A DNA stretch of 7,206 nucleotides, from the NCBI GenBank assembly GCA_009377735.1, contig WHTL01000200.1, positions 1-7,206 of the forward strand. Reading direction: 5' to 3'. The DNA comes from Acidimicrobiia bacterium. GTDB lineage: Bacteria; Actinomycetota; Acidimicrobiia; Spongiisociales; ZC4RG35. This document shows positions 1 to 5,623 of this stretch, one piece after another (positions within the stretch are counted from its first letter, which is position 1; the number at the start of each line of letters is the position of its first letter). The translations under genes and the position numbers were made by a program. Below the pieces are notes generated by a model. It saw nothing but the letters and a program-made list of their open reading frames with translations, had not been told where the DNA came from and did no database searches.

Positions 1-31
1 CAGCTAGAGTGCATTCAGCAGCACGGGATGG

Positions 32-90
32 ACGGATAGATCCGGATACGGATCAGAAGGTTGGGGGTTCGAGTCCCTCCGGGCGTGCCA
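32..90 (+). tRNA. tRNA-Arg(ACG)-like gene, 3' half canonical, 5' half not recognisable
   Basis: The 3' half reads as a normal class I tRNA. Anticodon loop 46-52 has T at 47 before an ACG triplet at 48-50 and a purine after it. The 3' anticodon strand TCAGA is at 53-57 and a five-base variable loop at 58-62. The T arm is GGGGG (63-67), loop TTCGAGT (68-74), CCCTC (75-79), followed by acceptor strand CGGGCGT (80-86), discriminator G87 and encoded CCA (88-90). ACG would decode arginine CGN codons. Upstream, ACGGATAGA (32-40) resembles part of a D arm, but the 3' D-stem strand appears shortened. The 5' anticodon strand TCCGG (41-45) pairs with TCAGA with one C-A mismatch. No 5' acceptor strand complementary to CGGGCGT is present in bases 1-31. 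It may be a decayed or truncated copy, or a tRNA interrupted by an insertion reaching beyond the window. The 5' boundary given is only the start of D-arm-like sequence. Confidence 0.5.
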
Positions 91-96
91 GGCAAT

Positions 97-130
97 CGAG
101 GAGGCCCCGATGCCGACGGGGTTCTCCTCG
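97..130 (+). terminator. Terminator-like hairpin after the tRNA
   Basis: CGAGGAG (97-103) pairs perfectly with CTCCTCG (124-130). The stem continues, after a bulged T, as CCCCG (105-109) with CGGGG (117-121) around a seven-base loop (110-116). It starts six bases after the tRNA CCA, where a terminator for a tRNA transcript is expected. There is no T tract behind it, as is common for hairpin terminators in high-GC actinobacteria, so termination is inferred from position and stem strength. Confidence 0.6.
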
Positions 131-348
131 GGTGGGGTCTCATATATGAGCGACGGGTGACTCAGATGAACCGCACCACGCGACATCGCATGTTCTGGGA
201 TGGGGTAGAGGGGCGTGCTCCTGTTCCGCCGGCGGGAGCAGGTGCTGACTCATCGGCGGGCTAAACCCCCCAATCAGTCACCATTATCGAGAGCGTAAGC
301 TCCATGGGACACTGGGGACCAAGAAGACGACAATCGAAGGGGGCAACC
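131..348 (+). promoter_or_regulatory. Gene-free leader with nested inverted repeats upstream of the split-barrel gene
   Basis: No convincing coding sequence is seen here. Two widely spaced complementary pairs nest in order: GGTGACT (156-162) with AGTCACC (276-282), and GATGA (165-169) with TCATC (250-254). Inside lies a local hairpin, TGCTCC (216-221) with GGAGCA (235-240), or alternatively the palindrome CCGCCGGCGG (226-235). TAAGCT (296-301) fits a TANNNT -10 box, but I see no good -35. The pairs are short enough to arise by chance in 218 bases. No named riboswitch signature was recognised. Confidence 0.25.
337..343 (+). promoter_or_regulatory. Ribosome binding site fixing the start at 349
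   Basis: AAGGGGG lies five bases before the ATG at 349. The in-frame ATG at 304 has no comparable purine run upstream, and the 15 residues it would add are basic and unlike the family's N-terminus. The 349 start is therefore preferred. Confidence 0.7.
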
Positions 349-849
349 ATGCAACCGAACGAGATCACCCAAGTTCTGAACCGACCAATCAGCCAAGACC
401 TGTTGGCCCGCGACCTGACCCGATTGGCCTACGTCGCCAAGGACGGCACACCCCGCAACGTCCCGATCGGCTTCACCTGGAACGGCTCGGAAATCGTCAT
501 GTGCACTCCGACAAACGCCCCCAAGCTCCAGGCCCTCCGCCACAACCCGACGGTTGCCCTTACGATCGACACCGAGGTGCACCCGCCTCTGATCCTGCTC
601 ATCCGCGGTCGGGCGGAGCTGGACGTCGTCGAGGGCATCCCTGACGAATATCTCGAGATGAACGGCAGTTACGAGATGACGCCCGAGCAGCGGATCGAGT
701 GGGGGGCCGGGGTGCGTTCCCTCTACGACGCCATGGTCCGGATCGTCGTCACCCCGACGTGGGCGAAGCTGATCGACTTCGAGACGACTCTGCCGAGCGC
801 TGTCGAGGAGCTGATCCGGCAGCAGGAGGAGCGTCAGGGCGATCGTTGA
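349..849 (+). CDS. Pyridoxamine 5'-phosphate oxidase-like split-barrel protein (FMN/F420-binding)
   Basis: This 166-residue protein looks like a member of the FMN-binding split-barrel superfamily, which includes pyridoxamine-phosphate oxidases and the actinobacterial F420-dependent reductases (FDORs). Residues 25-39 (RLAYVAKDGTPRNVP) form the typical first strands, with 'here is the substrate, here is the barrel' order: an aromatic strand, a D-G turn, then P-I-G-F-x-W-x-G. N56, K59, LR (63-64), NP (66-67) and VALTID (69-74) follow as in family members, then a strand with RGRAEL (86-91). The length is near that of small single-domain members. Such proteins bind FMN, F420 or biliverdin in the cytoplasm and reduce diverse substrates; cofactor and substrate cannot be read from the sequence. 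A luciferase-like oxidoreductase starts seven bases downstream, which makes F420 a reasonable guess for this one too. The superfamily call is firm, the cofactor is inferred. Confidence 0.8.
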   Translation: MQPNEITQVLNRPISQDLLARDLTRLAYVAKDGTPRNVPIGFTWNGSEIVMCTPTNAPKLQALRHNPTVALTIDTEVHPPLILLIRGRAELDVVEGIPDEYLEMNGSYEMTPEQRIEWGAGVRSLYDAMVRIVVTPTWAKLIDFETTLPSAVEELIRQQEERQGDR

Positions 850-856
850 GTGCATC

Positions 857-1813
857 GTGGATATCAGCGTGGTGGTCGCGGGTCGGGAGGACGAGAGTCC
901 GCCCGAGGAGGCTCTGCTCACCGCGAAAATCGCAGACGGGCTCGGGTTTGGTGAGGTCTGGATCGCGGAGAATCCCACCTGGGATACCTTCGCCTTGGCC
1001 ACAGCGATCGGAAGGGAAACCGACGAGGTCGCTATCACCGTTGGTCCGCTTCCGGTTTCGGTGCGTGACCCTGCAACGATCGGCAGGGGTCTCAACAGCA
1101 TCTACGGACTCACCGGACACACCGTTGGGGTGGCGATCGGTACATCGAGCATTCGTGTGGTCCAGGACCTACATGGTCGGTCGCGACGCGGGGCATCGAG
1201 GATTCTCGAACAGACCGCAGCGACCCTTCGCACCTTCCTCGACGGAGGTGTCCTGGAGACCGACAACCGTCCCTTCCGGAGACGTCTGGCTCCACCAGAC
1301 GGGCCGCTCACCGTCGCCGCGTTCGGCGACAAGGCAATCGCAGTTGCGGCCCACTACGCCGATCGTATGGTGCTCGATCTGGTATCAACCCATCAGGTAG
1401 AGGGCTTCCGCGCCAGACTGGATGCGGCGGCATCCGAGCAGAGTCGACCAGCTCCGAGACTGGCGGCATGGCTGCCAGCCGCTATTGACCCGAGCGACGA
1501 GGCACTTCGACGCCTGAAGGAAAGCGTTGTGGGATATCTGCGGGTGGCCGGCTACGACGACGTGTTCATCACGGCTGGTCTTGAGGATGTCGTCACAATG
1601 GCCCGGGAGGGAGTTGCCACCAACCACCTCGTGGACGCCCTTCCCGACGATGTGGTGAACCTCGTCGGTCTGGGCGGCAACATCGATCAGGTGCGGCAGC
1701 GTCTCGATGCCTACCGAGATGCCGGGCTGGATGAGGTGGCGATCGTTCCGGTCACCGCGGGCGATCCTGGCGGCGAGCACACCCTTTCAGTCCTGTCGGA
1801 GCTGAACCTCTAG
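857..1813 (+). CDS. LLM-class (luciferase-like) oxidoreductase, probably F420-dependent
   Basis: The 318-residue protein has the layout of the bacterial-luciferase-like TIM-barrel family, which uses F420 or FMN for hydride transfer or oxygenation. Early barrel elements are visible: A-x-x-LGFGEVWIAENP (about 26-40), the A-x-A-x-x-T-x-x-VAITVGPLPVSVRDPATIG stretch (about 48-75), a GHTVGVAIGTSS strand and turn (87-98), and the C-terminal DEVAIVP strand that closes such barrels. GTG at 857 is the likely start. There is only AGGG about 14 bases upstream and no clear Shine-Dalgarno site at the usual distance. The preceding gene ends seven bases earlier, so translation is probably coupled. Actinobacteria hold many LLM enzymes and those binding F420 predominate; substrate specificity cannot be assigned. 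The stop codon TAG lies in the left arm of the inverted repeat described at 1810-1978, so the last codons abut that element. Confidence 0.8.
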   Translation: MDISVVVAGREDESPPEEALLTAKIADGLGFGEVWIAENPTWDTFALATAIGRETDEVAITVGPLPVSVRDPATIGRGLNSIYGLTGHTVGVAIGTSSIRVVQDLHGRSRRGASRILEQTAATLRTFLDGGVLETDNRPFRRRLAPPDGPLTVAAFGDKAIAVAAHYADRMVLDLVSTHQVEGFRARLDAAASEQSRPAPRLAAWLPAAIDPSDEALRRLKESVVGYLRVAGYDDVFITAGLEDVVTMAREGVATNHLVDALPDDVVNLVGLGGNIDQVRQRLDAYRDAGLDEVAIVPVTAGDPGGEHTLSVLSELNL

Positions 1814-1978
1814 GAGGCTGGTGTGAAACACATGCCCCACATCTCGACGACCAGTCATCACCGCTCGCGGCGTCCTCCTCCTAAGAGCACCGCACAGGGT
1901 GCGCCGTCGTCGTGCGTCCTTGCGACCGGCGCGCCTGGCCGCCGATCTGCACAACGGCATTCCACACCAGCCTCCTAG
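1810..1978. repeat. 169-bp segment bounded by a perfect 16-bp inverted repeat, between convergent genes
   Basis: CTAGGAGGCTGGTGTG (1810-1825) is exactly the reverse complement of 1963-1978. Pairing resumes inside with ATGCC (1832-1836) and GGCAT (1956-1960), then CGACGAC (1845-1851) with GTCGTCG (1906-1912), and a hairpin GCACC (1887-1891) with GGTGC (1898-1902) around six bases. All four pairs nest, so either strand's transcript could fold into one long branched hairpin. The stop codons of both convergent genes (TAG at 1811-1813 on +, and at 1977-1975 on -) sit in the arms. GAAC occurs just outside each end (1804-1807 and 1979-1982), but spacing to the arms differs by two bases, so it is not a clean target duplication. 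It could be a bidirectional terminator, a structured RNA, or a small non-autonomous mobile repeat. No transposase is present. Confidence 0.7.
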
Positions 1979-2760
1979 GAACAGGCTTCGATATAGCTCA
2001 CTACCGGCTCCATCCCGGCGTGGATGGCCGTGATTGAATCGGCATCTGTCTCGAAGACATACCTGGCGTCCTCCGGGCCAACGATCAGATACTCGCCGCC
2101 ATCGACATAGGCATGAGGCGTGCGGTCGGTGATGGTGTCCCCTAGAACCGACTCGGCTTCGCCCACCGACATTCCCACCTCGATACCGTTCTCGGTTACC
2201 CAGCCGGGGGAATCAGCCGAGACCCGAGCCACGGTCAGGTTGGCCCTTCCGTCGACTGGCTGCTCGTCGAGGGTGGAGCCGATGAAGTAGATGCCGCCCA
2301 CCTCGGGCAACTCGAGGACCGTGCAATAGTTGGGGTCCCCACCGACATCCTGCAGGGGCAGACCCATGCGGTCTTCGTTTTCGCCAATGGTCTCCCCAAC
2401 ACGCACCTCCCAAAAACCCGAGGGGGAGATGATCTCACTGGCTCCATCCGCAGGGGTGGTCGTGTCTGGAGGAGCAGTCGTCGCGGCTGTAGTGGTCGGT
2501 GGGGCGGTTGTAGTCGGAGCAACCGTTGTCGGAGCAGCGGTCGTGGGTGCCAGAGTCGTTGGTGGGGTCGTGGTCTCCGGGACCGTGGTCTCGGCAACGG
2601 TAGTGTCGGCACCGGCGGTCGTATCGGGAGCAGTGGTATCGACAGCGGTGGTATCGACGGCGGTGGTCGGTGCGACGGCGGCGGTGGTCTCGGCGGTGTC
2701 GGTACCGTCGCCGCACGCCACCAAGACGACCGCAAGAACCAATAGCAACAAACTTCTCAT
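1975..2760 (-). CDS. Secreted lipoprotein with Thr/Pro-rich linker and C-terminal domain of unknown function
   Basis: The 261-residue product starts with a short positive N-terminus (M-R), a Leu/Val-rich hydrophobic stretch and a lipobox, L13-V14-A15-C16, so it should be exported, lipidated at C16 and anchored to the outer face of the membrane. Residues 24-103 are a low-complexity linker of T-T, V-D-T-T-A and A-P-T-T repeats, likely extended and possibly glycosylated. The C-terminal part (about 108-261) looks folded. It has only two cysteines, C146 and C260, which could form a disulfide, and contains a segment, NGIEVGMSVGEAESVLG (191-207), of a type seen in actinobacterial surface proteins. 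I do not recognise the domain. AAAGGA (2765-2770) lies four bases before the ATG and supports this start. The gene follows the crotonase gene on the same strand after 67 bases, separated by a stem-loop, so co-transcription is uncertain. Confidence 0.8.
   Translation of the reverse strand: MRSLLLLVLAVVLVACGDGTDTAETTAAVAPTTAVDTTAVDTTAPDTTAGADTTVAETTVPETTTPPTTLAPTTAAPTTVAPTTTAPPTTTAATTAPPDTTTPADGASEIISPSGFWEVRVGETIGENEDRMGLPLQDVGGDPNYCTVLELPEVGGIYFIGSTLDEQPVDGRANLTVARVSADSPGWVTENGIEVGMSVGEAESVLGDTITDRTPHAYVDGGEYLIVGPEDARYVFETDADSITAIHAGMEPVVSYIEACS
2452..2691 (-). repeat. Minisatellite-like coding repeats of the lipoprotein linker
   Basis: This stretch encodes about 80 residues made almost only of T, A, P, V, D and E. 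The clearest copies are two adjacent 15-bp units (2633-2647 and 2648-2662, + strand view, starting GTGGTATCGAC) differing at one base and encoding V-D-T-T-A twice. The rest is more degenerate and built on the PTT theme. The opposite strand reads as an open, valine-rich frame, which is a by-product of Thr codons read backwards. Confidence 0.75.
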
Positions 2761-2783
2761 GTTGTCCTTTCCAGCAAATGTCA

Positions 2784-2810
2784 GGGGTGTATTTCTCGAT
2801 ACACGTCCCC
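2784..2810 (-). terminator. Stem-loop between the crotonase and lipoprotein genes
   Basis: GTGTAT (2787-2792) pairs with ATACAC (2799-2804) around a six-base loop. The stem extends as GGG (2784-2786) with CCC within 2807-2810 past a two-base bulge. It lies 17 bases after the crotonase stop codon in the minus direction and upstream of the lipoprotein binding site. With no T run it could be a partial terminator, a processing site or an mRNA-stabilising hairpin. Confidence 0.4.
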
Positions 2811-2827
2811 GAAGGTCGTTCGGTTCC

Positions 2828-3619
2828 CTACGATCCCGTGAAGTCGGGCTTGCGACCCTCTTCGAATGCCTGAAGCGCCTCGGTTAGGTCGTTCGACTGC
2901 AGAAAGGCGGCGTTCCACAGGGCTACGTACTCGAGAGCCTGGTCGGTGCTCATCGACGAGCCTTCCCGTAGCACCCGCTTGGCGCCACGGACTGCCAGTG
3001 GTGGATTGGCGGCGATCCGTTCTCCGATGGCGATCGCTTCGGCGAGGGGGTCGTCGACGAGACGATCCACCAGCCCGAGGTCCAGGGCTTCCGGCGCTCT
3101 GACATCGCGCCCCGTGTATACGAGATCGGCAACCACACCGGGGGATACGATCTTGGGAAGCCGCTGCAGTGTCCCCACGTCGGCGACCAGACCCATGCGC
3201 GTCTCCCGCACCGAATACACAGCATTTTTACCCGACACGCGCATATCGCACGCCGTGATCAGATCGACACCGGCACCGACACACCAACCCGACACCGCGG
3301 CGATGGTGGGCACGTCGATATCCGAGAACACAGAAACGGACTGCTGGAGGCTCTTGATCTCCTGGTAGGTGGTCTGATTGCGTGCTGCGGGGGATCCCTC
3401 CGCAGGCAGATCGACCAACATGGCCAAATCGATCCCCACGGTGAATACTCCACCCCTTCCGGTGAGCACGATGGCACCGATGTCGCGGTCCTCGGCCAAC
3501 TCCTGGGCGGCATCGGGGAGATCACCCCACATGTCAGCTGAGAGGGCGTTTCCCTTGTCGGGGCGATCCAACCAGATGATTCCGACCCGTTCACGACGCT
3601 CGACTTCGATATGCTTCAT
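2828..3619 (-). CDS. Crotonase-family protein, probable delta(3,5)-delta(2,4)-dienoyl-CoA isomerase
   Basis: The 263-residue protein is a full-length enoyl-CoA hydratase/isomerase family member. F59-x-x-G62-I-D64-L matches the first oxyanion-hole region and SGWCVGAGVDL (110-120) the second. Three acidic residues, D119, E139 and D147, have the same spacing (20 and 8) as the catalytic Asp176, Glu196 and Asp204 of rat ECH1. The surrounding segment GLVADVGTLQRLPK (143-156) is also highly ECH1-like. Ordinary hydratases carry Glu at other positions. The enzyme would shift 3,5-dienoyl-CoA to 2,4-dienoyl-CoA during beta-oxidation of unsaturated fatty acids with odd-numbered double bonds. No Shine-Dalgarno site precedes the ATG. 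TACCAT (minus strand, 3632-3627) ends seven bases before it and fits a -10 box for a leaderless transcript. The neighbours do not form a beta-oxidation cluster. The family call is firm, the isomerase call fairly strong. Confidence 0.85.
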   Translation of the reverse strand: MKHIEVERRERVGIIWLDRPDKGNALSADMWGDLPDAAQELAEDRDIGAIVLTGRGGVFTVGIDLAMLVDLPAEGSPAARNQTTYQEIKSLQQSVSVFSDIDVPTIAAVSGWCVGAGVDLITACDMRVSGKNAVYSVRETRMGLVADVGTLQRLPKIVSPGVVADLVYTGRDVRAPEALDLGLVDRLVDDPLAEAIAIGERIAANPPLAVRGAKRVLREGSSMSTDQALEYVALWNAAFLQSNDLTEALQAFEEGRKPDFTGS

Positions 3620-3713
3620 GGGTCGGATGGTATGCGGCCGGATCGCCCGATGAGGGATGGGGGATCCCCTAACGTCACGAGAGAACTACGACACATGAGT
3701 TGGGAGCGATAAT
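3620..3713. promoter_or_regulatory. Divergent promoter region between crotonase and aminopeptidase genes
   Basis: This 94-bp gap must hold both outward promoters. Leftward, TACCAT (minus strand, 3632-3627) is a possible -10. Rightward, TAACGT (3670-3675) fits TANNNT, and GGGAG (3702-3706) is the ribosome binding site. A perfect 10-bp palindrome, GGGGATCCCC (3660-3669), directly abuts the rightward -10 and could be an operator or chance. Neither side shows a convincing -35. Confidence 0.35.
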
Positions 3714-5093
3714 TTGCCAAGTCTTGCAGTGGGCATTTTCGAAGACGGGAGTCCAGGACCCCTAGGCGATTCCATCGATGTCGGGTGGCTCGGCGGGGCG
3801 ATCGACTCAGTGGGGTTCGAGGGAAAACACGGCAAGACCGTGACGCTTCCCGGTTCGGGGGACTGGACGCGGGTGTATGTGGTAGGGCTCGGCCAGGAAC
3901 TAACCACCGAAGGCCTACGCGAGGCGATGGGGGAGTTGGGCCGACTCGCCGAAGGAGAGGTGACCACCTCGCTGCAACAGCTGAACCTCGAGGACGCCAC
4001 CAGGGCCGTGATCGAGGGTTTCCAACTGGGTAGTTATCGGTTCGACCGATACAAAACGGGAGATGACCGTCCCGAGGAACCGGTCCTCACGCTCCACGGA
4101 GACCACGATGCGGAGGGGAAGGCGGCGGCAGAGAAGGTCACAGATGCCGTCATCTGGGCTCGACGGCTGGTGGATACACCCGCGGCCGACAAGGCGCCGA
4201 GTGAGGTGGTCGAGGCTGTCCGTGGGCTGCCCGGTTCCCTCGAGATCGACGTCTACGAACCCGATCGTCTCACCGACCGGGGATTTGGTGGAGTCCTCGG
4301 GGTAGCGGCTGGGGCCTCCCGCGAGCCCCGCCTGCTCGACATCAACTACACCCCCAGCGATCCGGTGGCGTCGATCGTCCTGGTAGGAAAGGGCATCATC
4401 TTCGACTCCGGCGGTCTCAGCCTCAAACCGGCCAACCTGATGGAGCACATGAAGAACGACATGGCGGGAGCGGCCGCCGTGCTCGCGGCAACCTCGGCCA
4501 TCGCCGACCTTGGGATCCCGGTGGCAGTGCGAACTATCACCCCACTGGTCGAGAACATGACAGGTGGCGCGGCGACCAGACCGGGGGACGTTCTAACCAG
4601 CTTCGGCGGGAAAACGATCGAGGTCCTCAACACCGATGCAGAGGGAAGGCTGGTGCTGGCCGATGGCATCGGCCTCGCGAATGAGGGGGAGTACGACCTG
4701 ATGATCGATGTCGCCACTCTCACCGGGGCGATGAGGGTGGGGTTGGGTAACCACTATGCCGGTGTGTTCTCCAATCGCCCGGAGGTCAGGGACCGGGTCC
4801 TCACTGCTGCGGACTGCGTTGGGGAGCGGATGTGGCCAATGCCAATGGACTGGGGTCTGCGCAAGGACCTGGACTCCGAAGTTGCCGACATCTGCAATCA
4901 CGCGTCCACTCGTTACGGCGGGGCGATCCACGCCGCTCTCTTCCTCGAGGAGTTCGTCGGGGACCGGCCCTGGGCGCATATCGATATTGCAGGTCCCTCC
5001 TGGTCGGAGGAGAAACGGGGCTACCAGGGCAAGGGTGGGACCGGATTCGGTGTCCGTACCCTGGTGGAGGTCGCCCGCACCTTCGTGTCCTAA
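3714..5093 (+). CDS. pepA: Leucyl aminopeptidase, M17 family
   Basis: This 459-residue cytosolic metallopeptidase removes N-terminal amino acids from peptides using two metal ions. The N-terminal domain (about 1-150) is the variable M17 macro-like domain; the catalytic domain follows. All expected active-site residues are found with the same spacing as in E. coli PepA: K226, D231, K238, D249, D308, E310 and R312 match Lys270, Asp275, Lys282, Asp293, Asp352, Glu354 and Arg356. They lie in GKGIIFDSGGLSLKP (225-239), KNDMAGAAAV (247-256) and the signature NTDAEGRLVLAD (306-317). DIAGP (424-428) is the usual late motif. The start is TTG at 3714, chosen because GGGAG lies seven bases upstream. The protein is somewhat shorter than the roughly 500-residue E. 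coli enzyme, the difference lying in the N-terminal domain. It appears to be a single-gene unit divergent from the crotonase. Confidence 0.95.
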   Translation: MPSLAVGIFEDGSPGPLGDSIDVGWLGGAIDSVGFEGKHGKTVTLPGSGDWTRVYVVGLGQELTTEGLREAMGELGRLAEGEVTTSLQQLNLEDATRAVIEGFQLGSYRFDRYKTGDDRPEEPVLTLHGDHDAEGKAAAEKVTDAVIWARRLVDTPAADKAPSEVVEAVRGLPGSLEIDVYEPDRLTDRGFGGVLGVAAGASREPRLLDINYTPSDPVASIVLVGKGIIFDSGGLSLKPANLMEHMKNDMAGAAAVLAATSAIADLGIPVAVRTITPLVENMTGGAATRPGDVLTSFGGKTIEVLNTDAEGRLVLADGIGLANEGEYDLMIDVATLTGAMRVGLGNHYAGVFSNRPEVRDRVLTAADCVGERMWPMPMDWGLRKDLDSEVADICNHASTRYGGAIHAALFLEEFVGDRPWAHIDIAGPSWSEEKRGYQGKGGTGFGVRTLVEVARTFVS

Positions 5094-5188
5094 TCGAGGG
5101 GTTGGATGTCTCCATCTGGCGGTTCGGCTGGTGGTCTGTCGCTGGATTGATGCCGCTGTGTTGCGCAGGTATTTCGGCGACGGGCCGC

Positions 5189-5194
5189 TAGTTT
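5189..5194 (+). promoter_or_regulatory. Possible -10 box for a leaderless HIT-family transcript
   Basis: TAGTTT fits the actinobacterial TANNNT -10 consensus and ends six bases before the ATG at 5201, where no Shine-Dalgarno sequence is found. This spacing would put transcription start at or next to the A of the start codon. No good -35 is seen: TTGCGC at 5161 would leave a 22-bp spacer, which is too long. Confidence 0.4.
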
Positions 5195-5200
5195 CCAGAC

Positions 5201-5623
5201 ATGGCCACCATATTCACTCGCATCATCGAAGGAGAGATCCCCGGCACGTTCGTCTGGAAGGACGATCGGTGTGTTTCCTTTCTCTCCGTCAACCCTCTCA
5301 ATCGGGGACATGCCCTGGTAGTCCCCAGAGTCGAGGTCGATCATTGGCTCGACGCGGACGGTGACGTCCGCCAACACCTCTTCGAGGTCGCCCACACTAT
5401 CGGAAGAGCCCAGTTTGCTGCCTTCGATGTCGAGCGGATCGGGGTGATCATCGCCGGGATGGAGGTGCCGCACCTTCATATCCATGTCGTCCCCGTCAAC
5501 AGCGAGAGCCAGCTCAGCTTCGCCAATGCCGCCACCGATGTCGATCGGGAGGACCTGGAGGCTGCCGCAGAGGACATACGTCGCCATCTGGAAGCGGCAG
5601 GGGAGACCGGCGTCGCCCGATGA
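5201..5623 (+). CDS. HIT-family (histidine triad) nucleotide hydrolase/transferase
   Basis: The 140-residue cytoplasmic protein carries the defining histidine triad H91-L-H93-I-H95-V-V-P. It also has the usual upstream elements: the N-terminal IFTRIIEGEIP, and NPLNRGHALVVPR (31-43), which corresponds to the INPxxPGHxLVIPK segment of HINT-like proteins. Such enzymes hydrolyse or transfer nucleoside phosphoramidates and related adenylylated compounds through a covalent nucleotidyl-histidine. The length and N-terminus fit the HINT branch better than Fhit or GalT, but the physiological substrate cannot be given. The 107-bp gap before it, with the -10-like box at 5189, suggests its own leaderless promoter. 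Its TGA overlaps the ATG of the following transporter, so the two are probably co-translated. Confidence 0.9.
   Translation: MATIFTRIIEGEIPGTFVWKDDRCVSFLSVNPLNRGHALVVPRVEVDHWLDADGDVRQHLFEVAHTIGRAQFAAFDVERIGVIIAGMEVPHLHIHVVPVNSESQLSFANAATDVDREDLEAAAEDIRRHLEAAGETGVAR

Noticed and set aside
1..50. Group I intron ending inside the tRNA anticodon loop
   Set aside because: I could not find the conserved P7 (R and S) sequences typical of group I introns, and the base after the anticodon does not fit the usual insertion sites. It is not excluded, because the left part is outside the window.
1..90. tmRNA 3' end
   Set aside because: The acceptor strand CGGGCGT with a G discriminator does not match the tmRNA end, which pairs with a 5' GGGG start and has A before CCA.
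4..186. Minus-strand 60-codon frame containing a DSNPQPSDP stretch
   Set aside because: That peptide is the well-known false translation of the complement of tRNA T and anticodon arms; here it covers the tRNA at the left edge.
304..348. Upstream in-frame ATG that would lengthen the split-barrel protein by 15 residues
   Set aside because: No binding site precedes it, the added residues do not look like family sequence, and ATG 349 has a strong AAGGGGG site.
274..1101. Long minus-strand open frame of 275 codons
   Set aside because: It lies antisense across both + strand genes, whose proteins clearly match known families, and its own product is Arg/Pro/Ser-rich without domain character.
1804..1982. 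GAAC on both sides of the inverted repeat as a target-site duplication
   Set aside because: The four-base match is short and sits two bases away from the left arm but adjacent to the right arm, so it is not a clean duplication.
2330..2887. Plus-strand valine-rich frame of 185 codons
   Set aside because: It is the mirror of the Thr-rich lipoprotein linker; the minus-strand frame has a signal peptide, lipobox and binding site.
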